NCBI RefSeq assembly: GCF_900240305.1
Contig: NZ_LT964854.1
Location: 1,860,001-1,924,000, forward strand
Direction: 5' to 3'
Origin: Ottowia massiliensis
GTDB lineage: Bacteria; Pseudomonadota; Gammaproteobacteria; Burkholderiales; Burkholderiaceae_C
DNA: 64,000 nt
Positions 7,950 to 20,026 of the stretch are shown here, piece after piece. The first letter of the stretch is position 1; each line of letters starts with the position of its first letter. A program made the translations under genes and the position numbers. The notes under the pieces are model-generated. The model did not search any database, was not told where the DNA came from, and worked only from the letters and a program-made list of their open reading frames with translations.

Positions 7950-9182
7950 ATGCCTATGACGACTCTGACGTTCAACGCGTACTACACGCTGATTGCGGCA
8001 GTGCTGGTGCTGCTGCTGGGCAGCTGGCTGGTGCGCAAGATCAAGTTCTTGCAGGATTTCAACATTCCGGAGCCGGTGGCTGGCGGCCTGGTGGCTGCGC
8101 TGGTGCTGTTTGGCGTGCATACCGTGCAGGGCGTGAATTTCCAGTTTGAAAAGCCCTTGCAGGATGCCTTCATGCTGGTGTTTTTCTCGTCCATTGGCCT
8201 GTCCGCCGATTTCGCGCGGCTGCGCCAGGGCGGCAGGCCGCTGGTGATTTTCATCATCGTGGTGTCGGCTTTCATCATCGTGCAGAACGTGGTGGGAACG
8301 GTCATGGCTTCGATGCTGGGGCTGGATCCGCGCATCGGCCTGGTGGCCGGCTCCATCACGCTCACGGGCGGCCACGGCACGGCGGGCGCCTGGGGCAAAG
8401 ACCTGGAAGCCGCTGGCGTGCAAGGCGCCATCACGCTGGGCATGGCCTGCGCCACGTTTGGCCTGGTGATGGGCGGCCTGCTGGGCGGCCCTGTGGCACG
8501 GCGTTTGATTCGCGGCAAGCCCACGCCGGGCCTGGCGGGCATTGATGACAGCAAGCCTGCCGTCGGCGATCAGGAAGTGGTGTTCGAGCGCCCGCACCAG
8601 CAGCGCCTCATCACGGCGGAGTCGGGCCTGCAAACGCTGGCCATGTTCGCCGCCTGCCTGGCGTTTTCCGACATCATGTTCAAAGTGGCGCAAGGCACGT
8701 CCTTCCAGTTGCCGCAATTCGTGTGGGCGCTGGCCGGCGGCGTGCTGGTGCGCAATGGCCTGGTGCTGATTTTTGGCGTGAACATGTTTGATCGTGCCAT
8801 TGACGTGTTCGGCAACATCGCGCTATCGCTGTTTCTGGCGATGGCCCTGCTTTCGCTCAAGCTGTGGGAGCTGGCTGGGCTGGCCGTGCCGGTGATGTTC
8901 ATTTTGGCCGTGCAGACGGTGGTGATGGCGCTGTACGCCACGTATGTGACCTACCGCGCCATGGGCAGCGACTACGACGCCGCCGTGCTGGCTGCCGGCC
9001 ACTGCGGCTTCGGCCTGGGCGCCACGCCCACGGCGGTGGCCAACATGCAGGCGCTGACCGACCGTTTCGGCCCCTCGCACAAAGCCTTCCTGATCGTGCC
9101 GATGGTGGGCGCGTTTTTTGTGGATATCGTCAATGCGCTGCTGCTGCAAGGCGCTCTCAAAGTCATTGCCTGGGTGAGCTGA
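7950..9182 (+). CDS. gltS: Sodium/glutamate symporter GltS
   Basis: The 410-residue inner-membrane carrier has about ten hydrophobic segments. It includes the two inverted family motifs: GSITLTGGHGTAGAWG (around 135-150) and CGFGLGATPTAVANMQALT (around 350-368). It imports L-glutamate with sodium. The first residues MTTLTFNAYYTLIAAVLVLLLGSWL fit the family. ATG 7950 gives MP before a second ATG at 7956; GAAAGGGAAATG lies just upstream. Transcription ends at a strong hairpin directly after the gene. Confidence 0.95.
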   Translation: MPMTTLTFNAYYTLIAAVLVLLLGSWLVRKIKFLQDFNIPEPVAGGLVAALVLFGVHTVQGVNFQFEKPLQDAFMLVFFSSIGLSADFARLRQGGRPLVIFIIVVSAFIIVQNVVGTVMASMLGLDPRIGLVAGSITLTGGHGTAGAWGKDLEAAGVQGAITLGMACATFGLVMGGLLGGPVARRLIRGKPTPGLAGIDDSKPAVGDQEVVFERPHQQRLITAESGLQTLAMFAACLAFSDIMFKVAQGTSFQLPQFVWALAGGVLVRNGLVLIFGVNMFDRAIDVFGNIALSLFLAMALLSLKLWELAGLAVPVMFILAVQTVVMALYATYVTYRAMGSDYDAAVLAAGHCGFGLGATPTAVANMQALTDRFGPSHKAFLIVPMVGAFFVDIVNALLLQGALKVIAWVS

Positions 9183-9214
9183 ACGCCCCGCAAGCGGCCT
9201 CAGCCGCTGAAAGA

Positions 9215-9247
9215 AAAACGGCGCGCCAGATGGCGCGCCGTTTTTGT
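9215..9247 (+). terminator. Rho-independent terminator after gltS
   Basis: ACGGCGCGCC, a short loop, then GGCGCGCCGT followed by a run of T. The A-rich left flank means it could also end dsbB-side transcription on the other strand. Confidence 0.9.
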
Positions 9248-9274
9248 TTGCCGTGGATGAGGCCGGGGGCGCCT

Positions 9275-9793
9275 TCAGCCTGCCTTGCGGCGCAGCGCCA
9301 GCGCCAGCAGCAGCACTGTGCAGAAGGCAAACCACATGAAGGACCAATTGGCGATGCTGCCGCCCAGCAGCGTCCAGTCCACGGCGGCGCAGTCGCCGCT
9401 GCCTTTGAAGATGGATGGCAGCAGACGGCCAATGGGCATGGATTCGATCATGCCGTAGAGGTCGCCTCGCCCGCATGCGGAAAACGCGGGCGGATTCCAT
9501 TGCAGCCAGCTTTGCCGTCCGCCCGTGAAAGCGCCCAGCACGGCAAACAGCAGCGCCAGCACGCCAAAGCCGCGCTGCCAGCCGCCCGGCTTGCAAGCCG
9601 CCGCCAGGGCGCTGAACACCGCCACGGCAATCAGCGCCTCGCGCTGCACGATGCACATGGGGCACGGTTGCAGGCCCACCATGCCCTGGAGGTAGAGCAC
9701 GCCAAAGGCCAGCATGCCCAGGCAGGTGGCGCTGATGGCCAGGTAAAGGCGGCGCGGAGCGGCGAGGATTTGTCGGATGAGGTTCATGGTCAT
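9275..9793 (-). CDS. dsbB: Disulfide bond formation protein B
   Basis: The 172-residue inner-membrane quinone reductase reoxidises DsbA. Four hydrophobic segments are visible. The first periplasmic redox pair is C44-C47 (QPCPMCIVQRE) and the second is C107 and C135 (FSACGRG, GSGDCAAVDW). The quinone-contacting Arg after the first CxxC (residue 51) is in place. Transcribed convergently with gltS. A start two codons later (second Met) is possible. Confidence 0.95.
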   Translation of the reverse strand: MTMNLIRQILAAPRRLYLAISATCLGMLAFGVLYLQGMVGLQPCPMCIVQREALIAVAVFSALAAACKPGGWQRGFGVLALLFAVLGAFTGGRQSWLQWNPPAFSACGRGDLYGMIESMPIGRLLPSIFKGSGDCAAVDWTLLGGSIANWSFMWFAFCTVLLLALALRRKAG

Positions 9794-10063
9794 TCAAAGC
9801 GAGTGTGAAGCGTGGCGTTTGGAGCGGGGGCCTGGCAGCGGGTTCCGCCAGCCTGGCTGGTGCGGCGCTTGCGTTTGCCCATCGCAGCCTTCTGCTCGGC
9901 CCTCCGCCATCTCAAGCTTGCGCGCACCAGACAAGGCAAACCGAACTTGTCGAAAAGAGACGTCTTTTTGCTCTTTTAATCACGCATAAAAGAACGGAAT
10001 CAGGCGTGTAAACAGAACGGGAACGCAAGCTCAAGGAGCGCAGGAGGTTTTCTGAACAGGCGC

Positions 10064-11893
10064 TCACGCTCCTTCGCGGCTGGCGCGCTTGCGTTCGTGC
10101 TCTTTGAGGTGGCGCTTGCGCAGGCGGATGCTTTTGGGGGTGATTTCGACGAGTTCGTCGTCTTCGATGAATTCCACGCCGTATTCCAGCGTCAGCTCGA
10201 TGGGGGGCGTGACTTTGATGGCGTCTTCCTTGCCGCTGACGCGGAAGTTTGTGAGCTGCTTGGTGCGCGTGGCGTTGACGACGATGTCGTTGTCGCGGTT
10301 GTGAATGCCCACGATCATGCCTTCATAGACCGGGTCGCCCGCTTTCACGAACATGCGGCCCCGGTCATCGAGCTTGCCCAGGGCGTAGGTGAAGATTTCG
10401 CCGTCGTCCATGCTGATGAGCACGCCGTTTTTGCGGCCGCCCACGTCGCCCTTGAAGGGTTCGTAGCCGTCGAAGATGTTGGAAATCAGCCCGCTGCCGC
10501 GCGTGAGGTTGAGAAATTCGTTGGAAAAGCCAATGAGGCCGCGCGCCGGTATGCGGTATTCCAGCCGCACGCGGCCGCGCCCGTCAGGCTCCATATTCAC
10601 CAGCTCGCCCTTGCGCTCGCCCAGTGCCTGCATCACGCCGCCTTGGTGGCCTTCTTCAATGTCGGCTGTTACCAATTCGATCGGTTCGCACTTCTGTCCA
10701 TCAATCTCGCGAAAAACCACGCGCGGTTTGCTTACGGCCAGCTCGTAACCTTCGCGGCGCATGTTTTCCAGCAGGATGGTGAGGTGCAGCTCGCCCCGGC
10801 CCGAGACTTCAAACACGCCGTCTTCGGCCGTTTCCCGCACGCGCAGGGCCACGTTGCTTTGCAGCTCTTTTTGCAGGCGGTCCCAGATTTGGCGGCTGGT
10901 GACGTATTTGCCCTCGCGCCCGGCCAGCGGGCTGGTGTTGACGCAAAAGTTCATGGTCAGCGTCGGCTCGTCAATCTTGAGCATGGGCAGCGGCTGCGGG
11001 CTGGCCGGGTCGGTGACGGTGGCGCCAATGTTGATGTCTTCAATGCCGTTGATGAGCACGATGTCGCCCGGGTAGGCCTCTTTCACCTGCACGCGGTCCA
11101 GCCCCTCGAAGGTGAGCACCTGGTTCACGCGGCCCTTGGTTTGCCTGCCTTCCGGGCCTTCCATGACCAGCACGTCCATGCCCGCCCGGATGGTGCCCGC
11201 GTTCACGCGGCCCACGCCAATGCGGCCCACGAAGGTGGAATAGTCCAGCGCCGAAATTTGCAGTTGCAGCGGCGCGTTGCGGTCGCCCTCGTGCGGGGGC
11301 ACGTGCTTGAGAATGGTCTCGAACAGCGCCGTCATGTCTGGCCCCCACTGCTCGCCGGGCGCGCCTTCTTCCAGCGAAGACCAGCCATTGATGCCGCTGG
11401 CATACACCACGGGAAAGTCCAGCTGCTCGTCCGTGGCGCCCAGCTTGTCGAACAGGTCAAACGCGGCGTTGATCACCTTGTCCGGATCGGCGCCGGGCTT
11501 GTCCACCTTGTTGACCACCACGATGGGTTTCAGCCCCAGCGCCAGCGCCTTTTTGGTGACAAAACGCGTTTGCGGCATGGGGCCTTCCTGCGCGTCGATG
11601 AGCAGCAGCACGCCATCGACCATGCTCAGGGCGCGCTCCACCTCGCCGCCAAAGTCCGCGTGGCCGGGCGTATCGACGATGTTGATGTGCGTGCCCCGCC
11701 AGGAAACGGCGCAGTTCTTGGCCAGGATGGTGATGCCCCGCTCGCGCTCGATGGCGTTGCTGTCCATCACGGTATCCACCACTTTTTCGTGGTCGGCAAA
11801 GGTGCCCGACTGGCGCAGCAATTGATCAACCATGGTGGTTTTGCCGTGGTCCACGTGGGCGATGATGGCGATATTGCGAATTTGGGAAGACAT
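10064..11893 (-). CDS. typA: Ribosome-associated translational GTPase TypA/BipA
   Basis: The 609-residue GTPase has G1 AHVDHGKTT (12-20), G3 DTPGHADFGGE and G4 NKVDKPGAD, then EF-G-like domains II, III and V. The BipA-specific C-terminal domain ends VEITPKSIRLRKRHLKEHERKRASREGA. It acts on the ribosome in stress and low-temperature assembly. Length matches the family. The flanking gaps (9794-10063 and 11894-12074) show no other gene. Confidence 0.97.
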   Translation of the reverse strand: MSSQIRNIAIIAHVDHGKTTMVDQLLRQSGTFADHEKVVDTVMDSNAIERERGITILAKNCAVSWRGTHINIVDTPGHADFGGEVERALSMVDGVLLLIDAQEGPMPQTRFVTKKALALGLKPIVVVNKVDKPGADPDKVINAAFDLFDKLGATDEQLDFPVVYASGINGWSSLEEGAPGEQWGPDMTALFETILKHVPPHEGDRNAPLQLQISALDYSTFVGRIGVGRVNAGTIRAGMDVLVMEGPEGRQTKGRVNQVLTFEGLDRVQVKEAYPGDIVLINGIEDINIGATVTDPASPQPLPMLKIDEPTLTMNFCVNTSPLAGREGKYVTSRQIWDRLQKELQSNVALRVRETAEDGVFEVSGRGELHLTILLENMRREGYELAVSKPRVVFREIDGQKCEPIELVTADIEEGHQGGVMQALGERKGELVNMEPDGRGRVRLEYRIPARGLIGFSNEFLNLTRGSGLISNIFDGYEPFKGDVGGRKNGVLISMDDGEIFTYALGKLDDRGRMFVKAGDPVYEGMIVGIHNRDNDIVVNATRTKQLTNFRVSGKEDAIKVTPPIELTLEYGVEFIEDDELVEITPKSIRLRKRHLKEHERKRASREGA

Positions 11894-12074
11894 GAATCAG
11901 AACTCAATCAAAAGAAAATAAAGCGGCGATTGGACGCAAAAATGAATCAAGAATCAGGCGCGCCCTGCCGGAATGAAAAAAACGGATCCATCATGCCCGC
12001 GCTTGCCGCGATCCACATGAAGAAAATAGGCGATATGGCGAATGATGCGAAGCATGAAAATCTCTTCAGAAAAA

Positions 12075-12605
12075 TCAAATCAGCCGCTGGTAAATCGCCA
12101 AATCGACCGGGCTGAAACAGCAGAAAATGATTTCGTGTAGCTGCTCCAGCGCCGGATGGGCGCGGACGGCCTGAAGGGCGATTTCGGCGGCCGCTTCTTT
12201 CGGATAGCCATAAACGCCGGTGCTGATGCACGGAAAAGCCAGGGTTTTGAGGCCGTGCTGCGCGGCCAAATCAAGGCAGTGCGTGTAGCAGCTGCGCAGT
12301 TTTTGCGCCTCGCCCGCATGGCCGCCATGCCAGACCGGCCCCACGGTGTGAATGACGTGGCGGCACGGCAGGCCGTAAGCGCCGGTGATGCGGGCCTGCC
12401 CCGTGGGGCAGCCGCCCAGCTGGCGGCACTCTTGCAGCAATTCAGGCCCGGCGGCGCGGTGAATGGCCCCATCCACCCCGCCGCCGCCCAGCAGCGACGA
12501 ATTGGCGGCATTCACAATGGCATCCACGGCCAGCGTGGTGATATCGGCCTGGAGGGCGCGGATTTTCGGGCTGGTTTTCATGAGGGGTTCACTTTGCGGG
12601 TTCAT
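12075..12605 (-). CDS. Macrodomain protein, O-acetyl-ADP-ribose deacetylase-like (YmdB type)
   Basis: A macrodomain: IRALQADITTLAVDAIVNAANSSLLGGGGVDGAIHRAAG is the ADP-ribose-binding core and FPCISTGVYGYPKEAAAEIA the second loop. Family members remove O-acetyl-ADP-ribose or ADP-ribose from targets. ATG 12605 (MNPQSEPLMKTSPK) gives 176 residues. ATG 12581 (MKTSPK) and an upstream ATG at 12677 are alternatives; neither has a clearly better ribosome site. It stands alone between typA and truB. Confidence 0.88.
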   Translation of the reverse strand: MNPQSEPLMKTSPKIRALQADITTLAVDAIVNAANSSLLGGGGVDGAIHRAAGPELLQECRQLGGCPTGQARITGAYGLPCRHVIHTVGPVWHGGHAGEAQKLRSCYTHCLDLAAQHGLKTLAFPCISTGVYGYPKEAAAEIALQAVRAHPALEQLHEIIFCCFSPVDLAIYQRLI

Positions 12606-12710
12606 GGCAGGCGTTGAAAATGAAAAACGCTTTTTCCACATTTGCTCCGCGTCTGCGCGGGCATGGTCAGCGGGCAAGGGCGTGCCTGGGCAGAAAGAAG
12701 GGCTGATTTA

Positions 12711-12793
12711 GCTCCTGTATCAATAGCATGAGGTCCTAGTGGAAAGAGCGCGAAAGCCGTTTTGACGCCCTTGTATTTGCTCTTGCTATTGAA
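12711..12793 (-). repeat. Dispersed intergenic repeat A, copy 4
   Basis: Reverse orientation: GCTCCTGTATCAATAGCATG, AGGTCCTAGTGGAAAGAGCG, then TTTGCTCTTGCTATT. The right end (the TTTTTGAT side in other copies) has diverged. It is the only recognisable item in the 371 bp gap between the macrodomain gene and truB. Confidence 0.8.
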
Positions 12794-12976
12794 GCATGTG
12801 CATGCCCTCTCCGGCCAGGCGGCCCGCGGGCTTCGGCCCTGAACGCTCTTCAGCCGCACGCATGACGCCAGATATTCATGGCTTTTTCGAGCATTAACCT
12901 TTTTGTTTTGATTCAAGGCATTTTCAAGACAGGCCTTCCGATAGGCGGCCGGCGCAGATTGATTCAATGCATCCAT

Positions 12977-13954
12977 TCAAATGCTCCCAAACATTTGCGC
13001 GCCTGGCTGGTTCAGGATTTGCCCGATTTCCACGGGCGAGAGCAAGCGGGTTGCGATCAGTTCGCCTGCTTTCACGCGCGCCGTGCCGAGCAGGGCGCGG
13101 GGGCGGTCGCCATAGACGGCGATGTGTTCGGCGTCGGGCCAGGGGCCCCGGCGGCGCAGGCCGGTCAGAAAGCGGGCGGCGTCGTCATGGCCGAGGGTGA
13201 TGGCGGCAAAGCCGGGCAGCAGGGCTTGCACGGGCAGCAGGGCAGCGAGGCGCTGGTCTTCGGGCAGGGCTTGCAGCGCTTCCAGCGTGATGCACTGCGC
13301 GAGCGTGAACGGGCCGGTGGCGATGCGGCGCAGGGCCGTCAGGTGGCCGCCGCAGCCCAGGGCGGCGCCGATGTCTTCGCCCAGGGTGCGGATGTAGGCG
13401 CCTTTGCTGCATGTCACTTCCATTTCAATGGCGGCCCGGCCTTGTTCATCCAGCGACAGGGCCAGGTTCAAGACATGCACTTGCACTTCGCGCGCGGCGC
13501 GCTCCACTTGCACGCCCGCGCGGGCGTATTCGTAAAGCGGCTTGCCGTCTTTTTTCAGCGCGCTGTGCATGGGGGGCACTTGGGCGATGCGGCCCAGAAA
13601 GCGCTGGCGCACGGCTTCGAGCTGCGCTGGCGTGATAGCGGGCACGGGGCGGCGGGCGGTGATTTCGCCTTCGGCGTCGCCCGTGGTGGTGGTGGCGCCC
13701 AGGCGCAGCGTGGCGGCGTAGGACTTGTCGGCGTCCAGGTGCCCGGCGCTGAATTTGGTGGCTGCGCCAAAGCACAGGGGCAGCACGCCGCTGGCCAGAG
13801 GATCCAGCGTGCCGGTGTGGCCGGCTTTTTCGGCGCGCAGCAGCCATTTGGCTTTTTGCAGCGCCTGGTTGCTGGACAGGCCCAGCGGTTTGTCAAGCAG
13901 CAGCACCCCGTGCACGGGACGCCGCTGCACCCGTGCGCGTGGGGCGGCGGTCAT
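12977..13954 (-). CDS. truB: tRNA pseudouridine(55) synthase TruB
   Basis: The 325-residue enzyme makes pseudouridine 55 in the tRNA T-loop. The catalytic aspartate is D51 in AGHTGTLDPLASGVLPLCFG. The motif VHGVLLLDKPLGLSSNQALQ opens the catalytic domain, and KGAYIRTLGEDIGAALGCGG is the second core motif. The C-terminal PUA-like part ends VEIGQILNQPGAQMFGSI. ATG overlaps the rbfA stop by 4 bases, so the two are translationally coupled. Confidence 0.96.
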   Translation of the reverse strand: MTAAPRARVQRRPVHGVLLLDKPLGLSSNQALQKAKWLLRAEKAGHTGTLDPLASGVLPLCFGAATKFSAGHLDADKSYAATLRLGATTTTGDAEGEITARRPVPAITPAQLEAVRQRFLGRIAQVPPMHSALKKDGKPLYEYARAGVQVERAAREVQVHVLNLALSLDEQGRAAIEMEVTCSKGAYIRTLGEDIGAALGCGGHLTALRRIATGPFTLAQCITLEALQALPEDQRLAALLPVQALLPGFAAITLGHDDAARFLTGLRRRGPWPDAEHIAVYGDRPRALLGTARVKAGELIATRLLSPVEIGQILNQPGAQMFGSI

Positions 13955-14328
13955 GGCGTGTCGTCTTCCTTGGAACGCGAGGCCACCGCCTTGGCGATGA
14001 GGGCGTTCAGATCGGCCGCGTGTTCGGTGGTGCGGTCAAAAATGAAATGCAGCGTGGGCACGGTGTGGATGTGCAGGCGCTTGAAGAGCAGGTTGCGCAG
14101 GTGGCCGGCGGCGTGGTTGAGGGCGTCTTGCGTTTGCTGGGCGTCGCCGGTGAGCAGGCTGAAATAGACCTTGGCGTGGGCGTAGTCGGGCGTGATTTCC
14201 ACGGCGTTGAGCGTGAGCATGCCAATGCGCGGGTCTTTGACTTCGCGCGCGATCAGCTCGGCCAGGTCGCGCTGAATCTGGTCGGCGATGCGAAAACTGC
14301 GGTTGGGTGTGGAGTGTTTCCGGTGCAT
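13951..14328 (-). CDS. rbfA: 30S ribosome-binding factor RbfA
   Basis: The 125-residue KH-like protein needed for 16S 5' end maturation. Signature IQRDLAELIAREVKDPRIGMLTLNAVEITPDYAHAKVYFS and the C-terminal LHIHTVPTLHFIFDRTTEHAADLNALI. It normally follows infB closely; here 410 bp lie between them, including a divergent repeat A copy. Confidence 0.95.
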   Translation of the reverse strand: MHRKHSTPNRSFRIADQIQRDLAELIAREVKDPRIGMLTLNAVEITPDYAHAKVYFSLLTGDAQQTQDALNHAAGHLRNLLFKRLHIHTVPTLHFIFDRTTEHAADLNALIAKAVASRSKEDDTP

Positions 14329-14585
14329 GGCTGGATGCGCGTGGCGGGCGCGTTAAAAGTCAAAGGGCAAGAAGGCAAGCGCCTCAGCCTGTTTGCGGCC
14401 TGGCTGCGGGTTGATTATTTGAGAGTGGCTGCCGTACGTTCTCTGATCGCTGCCGCCGTGCATTTTCAAAGGCTGGCGCCGGTTTCCAGCCTGCTTCAGG
14501 GCGGACAGATTCCGGCCTGGAATCCCTTCAGGGTCTGTCCGTGGGCGCAAAAGCGCAAACCGGATACGGCCTTGTGCGCAGCACT

Positions 14586-14667
14586 CTGTTTTTGAGAGCA
14601 AATTGAGGGCCTTGAAAATGCCTCCATCGCACAGTTTTATAGGACTTCCCACTATCAAACTGGTAGC
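14586..14667 (+). repeat. Dispersed intergenic repeat A, copy 5 (divergent)
   Basis: TGTTTTTGAGAGCAAATTGA, then CTTGAAAATGCCTCC, TTTTATAGGACTTCCCACTAT and GGTAGC follow the family layout with more changes than other copies. It lies in the 410 bp between rbfA and infB; nothing else in that gap is recognisable. Confidence 0.6.
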
Positions 14668-14738
14668 GAAATAAACGGTGGTTTCCAGGGCAAGGGCAGC
14701 TGCAAGAACCGGTGCACGGGCGGATTCTGGACAGGTTC

Positions 14739-17759
<3,021 letters not shown>

Positions 17760-17783
17760 ATTCTGTGACTGCCTCCATGCCCG

Positions 17784-19268
17784 TTACGCTTCATCGCTGA
17801 ACCAGTGCTCACGCGCCTTCATGATGAGGGCGCGGGCTTCGTCCTCCGTCTGGCCGGTGATGTCGGTGAGTTCGTCTACGGCCAGATCGGCCAGATCGTC
17901 GCGCGTGCGCACGCCCGCTTCGGCCAGCGCGGCCAGCAGCTCGGCGTTCATGCCTTCCAGCCCGCGCAGGTCTTCGGCCACGGCCTCCACCTTTTCCTCG
18001 CGCGCGATTTCAAGGGTCAGCAGCGCGTCTTTGGCGCGGGCGCGCAGCTCATTGACGGTGTCTTCATCGAAGGCTTCAATATCCAGCATTTCCTGCAAGG
18101 GCACGTAGGCCACTTCTTCCAGGTTGGTGAAGCCTTCCTCGATCAGGATGTCGGCGATTTCCTCGTCCACATCCAGCTTTTCCATGAACAGCTGGCGGAT
18201 GGAGCCGGTTTCGGCCGCCTGCTTTTCGGCGGATTCGGCGGCGTCCATGATGTTGATTTTCCAGCCCGTGAGTTCGGAAGCCAGGCGCACGTTCTGGCCG
18301 CCCCGGCCAATGGCGATGGCCAGGTTTTCCTCGTCCACCACCACGTCCATCGCGTGCTTTTCCTCGTCCACCACGATGGAAGAAACATTGGCCGGAGCCA
18401 GTGCGCCGATGACGAACTGCGCCGGGTCTTCGCTCCACAGCACGATGTCCACGCGCTCGCCGGCCAGCTCGTTGGTTACGGCCGTCACGCGCGAGCCGCG
18501 CACGCCCACGCAGGTGCCGATGGGGTCAATGCGCTTGTCGTGGCTCACCACGGCAATCTTGGCGCGGCTTCCGGGGTCGCGCGCGCAGCTCTTGATTTCC
18601 AGCAGCCCCTGTTCGATTTCGGGCACTTCCTGGCGGAACAGCTCCACCATGAATTCAGGCGCGGCGCGGGAAAGCAGAATGGGCGCGCCGCGCAGCGTCA
18701 GGTCCACTTCCATGATCATGGCGCGCACGCGGTCACCATTGCGCAGGTTTTCCTTCGGAATCATCTCGCTGCGGCGAAGACGCCCTTCCACCCGGCCGGA
18801 TTCGACCAGGATGTCGCCCTTGTCCATGCGCTTGACGGTGCCGGAAAAAATCTTCTCGCCCCGGCTCATGAAGTCGTTGAGCAGCATCTCGCGCTCGGCG
18901 TCGCGGATTTTTTGCAGGATGACCTGCTTGGCCGCCATCGCGCCAATGCGGCCGATGGAGACGGACTCCACAGGCTCCTCGATGTATTCGCCAACCTCGA
19001 TGTCAGGAATCTGCTCGCGCGCCTCGAATTGCAGGATTTCCTGATCAGGCAATTGCAAGCCCGCTTCATCCGGCACCACGTGCCAGCGGCGGAAGGTTTC
19101 GTAGTCGCCCGTTTCGCGGTTGATGGCCACGCGCATGTCCACATCGCCCTCGTACAGCTTTTTGGCGGCCTGCGCCAGCGCGGCTTCCACCGCGCCAAAC
19201 ACCACGTCGCGATCCACGTTTTTCTCGCGCGAGATGGCTTCCACCAGCATCAACAGTTCACGGTTCAT
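17784..19268 (-). CDS. nusA: Transcription termination/antitermination factor NusA
   Basis: The 494-residue RNA polymerase factor has an N-terminal domain (MNRELLMLVEAISREKNVDR) and an S1 domain (about 130-200, GTVKRMDKGDILVESGRVEG). Two KH domains follow (IGTCVGVRGSRVTAVTNELA; LAIAIGRGGQNVRLASELTG). The two acidic C-terminal repeats are VDEEIADILIEEGFTNLEEV and AGVRTRDDLADLAVDELTDI. The start overlaps the rimP stop by 4 bases. Cotranscribed in rimP-nusA-infB, an operon NusA is known to influence. Confidence 0.98.
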   Translation of the reverse strand: MNRELLMLVEAISREKNVDRDVVFGAVEAALAQAAKKLYEGDVDMRVAINRETGDYETFRRWHVVPDEAGLQLPDQEILQFEAREQIPDIEVGEYIEEPVESVSIGRIGAMAAKQVILQKIRDAEREMLLNDFMSRGEKIFSGTVKRMDKGDILVESGRVEGRLRRSEMIPKENLRNGDRVRAMIMEVDLTLRGAPILLSRAAPEFMVELFRQEVPEIEQGLLEIKSCARDPGSRAKIAVVSHDKRIDPIGTCVGVRGSRVTAVTNELAGERVDIVLWSEDPAQFVIGALAPANVSSIVVDEEKHAMDVVVDEENLAIAIGRGGQNVRLASELTGWKINIMDAAESAEKQAAETGSIRQLFMEKLDVDEEIADILIEEGFTNLEEVAYVPLQEMLDIEAFDEDTVNELRARAKDALLTLEIAREEKVEAVAEDLRGLEGMNAELLAALAEAGVRTRDDLADLAVDELTDITGQTEDEARALIMKAREHWFSDEA

Positions 19269-19843
19269 GATTCATCCCCAGTCCTTGGGCGCTTGCCCTT
19301 GAAATCCACCACCGGAGCCAGCCGCGCCTCGCGCAGCTCCTCCAGCGCAAAACCCATCACGTTCAACGGCAGCGCCGCCAGTTTCCTGGCGCTCACGCGC
19401 TGGCCCGGCTTGGCGGGCGCCGGTTCGTCGCGCCACGCAATTTGCCATCCGCCGCTTTCGGCGCGTTGCAGCTGGCCGCGAAAGCGCTTGCGATTGGCGC
19501 TGATCTGCCCTGTGGCGGCTGCGCCGATGGGCGCTTTCAGCGTCAGATCCACCATTTCGCCCTCAAACCGCTCGAAATCCGCCGCATTGCGCAGCAGCCG
19601 GTCGATGCCGGGCGAAGACACTTCCAGCCGCCTGTAATCCACGCCTTCCACTTCCAGCGTGAATTGCAGCTGGCGCGTCACGCGCTCGCAGTCATCCACC
19701 GTCACGGGTGGCGCAGGCGGCTGCCCTGGCGCCCAGGGAAAGTCGATCGTCACCCGCAGCAGTCCGCCTGCGGAGCGCTCCAGCTCCACCAGCTCATAGC
19801 CGAGGCCGCTGACGGTGTCTTCAATGGTCTGATGCAGTGTCAC
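19265..19843 (-). CDS. rimP: Ribosome maturation factor RimP
   Basis: The 192-residue 30S assembly factor. Motifs YELVELERSAGGLLRVTIDF (residues 16-35), CERVTRQLQFTLEVEG and LEVSSPGIDRLLRNAADFERFEG are diagnostic. The C-terminal tail (about 160-192, ending VVDFKGKRPRTGDES) makes it about 40 residues longer than the E. coli form, as in other betaproteobacteria. First gene of the operon, preceded by a terminator-like hairpin. Confidence 0.95.
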   Translation of the reverse strand: MTLHQTIEDTVSGLGYELVELERSAGGLLRVTIDFPWAPGQPPAPPVTVDDCERVTRQLQFTLEVEGVDYRRLEVSSPGIDRLLRNAADFERFEGEMVDLTLKAPIGAAATGQISANRKRFRGQLQRAESGGWQIAWRDEPAPAKPGQRVSARKLAALPLNVMGFALEELREARLAPVVDFKGKRPRTGDES

Positions 19844-19861
19844 GCCTGAGAACGAAAAAGC

Positions 19862-19898
19862 AAAAAAAAATGGGCGGTTGGTGCAACCGCCCTTTTTT
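19862..19898 (-). terminator. Terminator-like hairpin in the rimP leader (attenuator candidate)
   Basis: GGGCGGTTG (19872-19880) and CAACCGCCC (19884-19892) form a perfect 9-bp stem with a 3-base loop. It is flanked by a 9-base A run on one side and a 6-base T run on the other. In the rimP direction the U tract ends about 20 bp before the start codon, and the likely promoter is only about 20-30 bp upstream, so it is positioned to stop most transcripts unless readthrough is controlled. An Rfam rimP-leader attenuator is described for gammaproteobacteria; extension to this group is inference. Confidence 0.7.
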
Positions 19899-19917
19899 GG
19901 TCGTTGTAAGAGTGCGG

Positions 19918-19923
19918 ATTATA
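19918..19923 (-). promoter_or_regulatory. Probable -10 box of the rimP-nusA-infB promoter
   Basis: A perfect TATAAT on the minus strand lies 75-80 bp upstream of rimP and upstream of the attenuator hairpin. No good -35 box is seen at normal spacing, so an activator or extended contact may be needed. Confidence 0.5.
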
Positions 19924-19983
19924 GCGCAAAGCTTTGTAAAAACCGCGCTGCGGCTTGCGCGATTTCAGGTGCTGATCGCCCGC

Positions 19984-20026
19984 AAGTCCTGATGAAACGG
20001 GCGCTGGCAGCTATCTTTTCAGGAGC
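19984..20026 (-). repeat. Degenerate fragment of dispersed repeat A
   Basis: AAGTCCTGATGAAACGGGCG resembles the core of copy 13 (ATGTCCTGATGGAACGGGCG), followed by GCTATCTTTTCAGGAGC. Both family ends are missing or altered. The remaining part of the 468 bp rimP-secB gap shows no gene. Confidence 0.4.

Noticed and set aside
10097..12115. A 672-codon open frame on the plus strand
   Set aside because: Antisense to typA, which is complete and conserved; the plus-strand product resembles no protein family.
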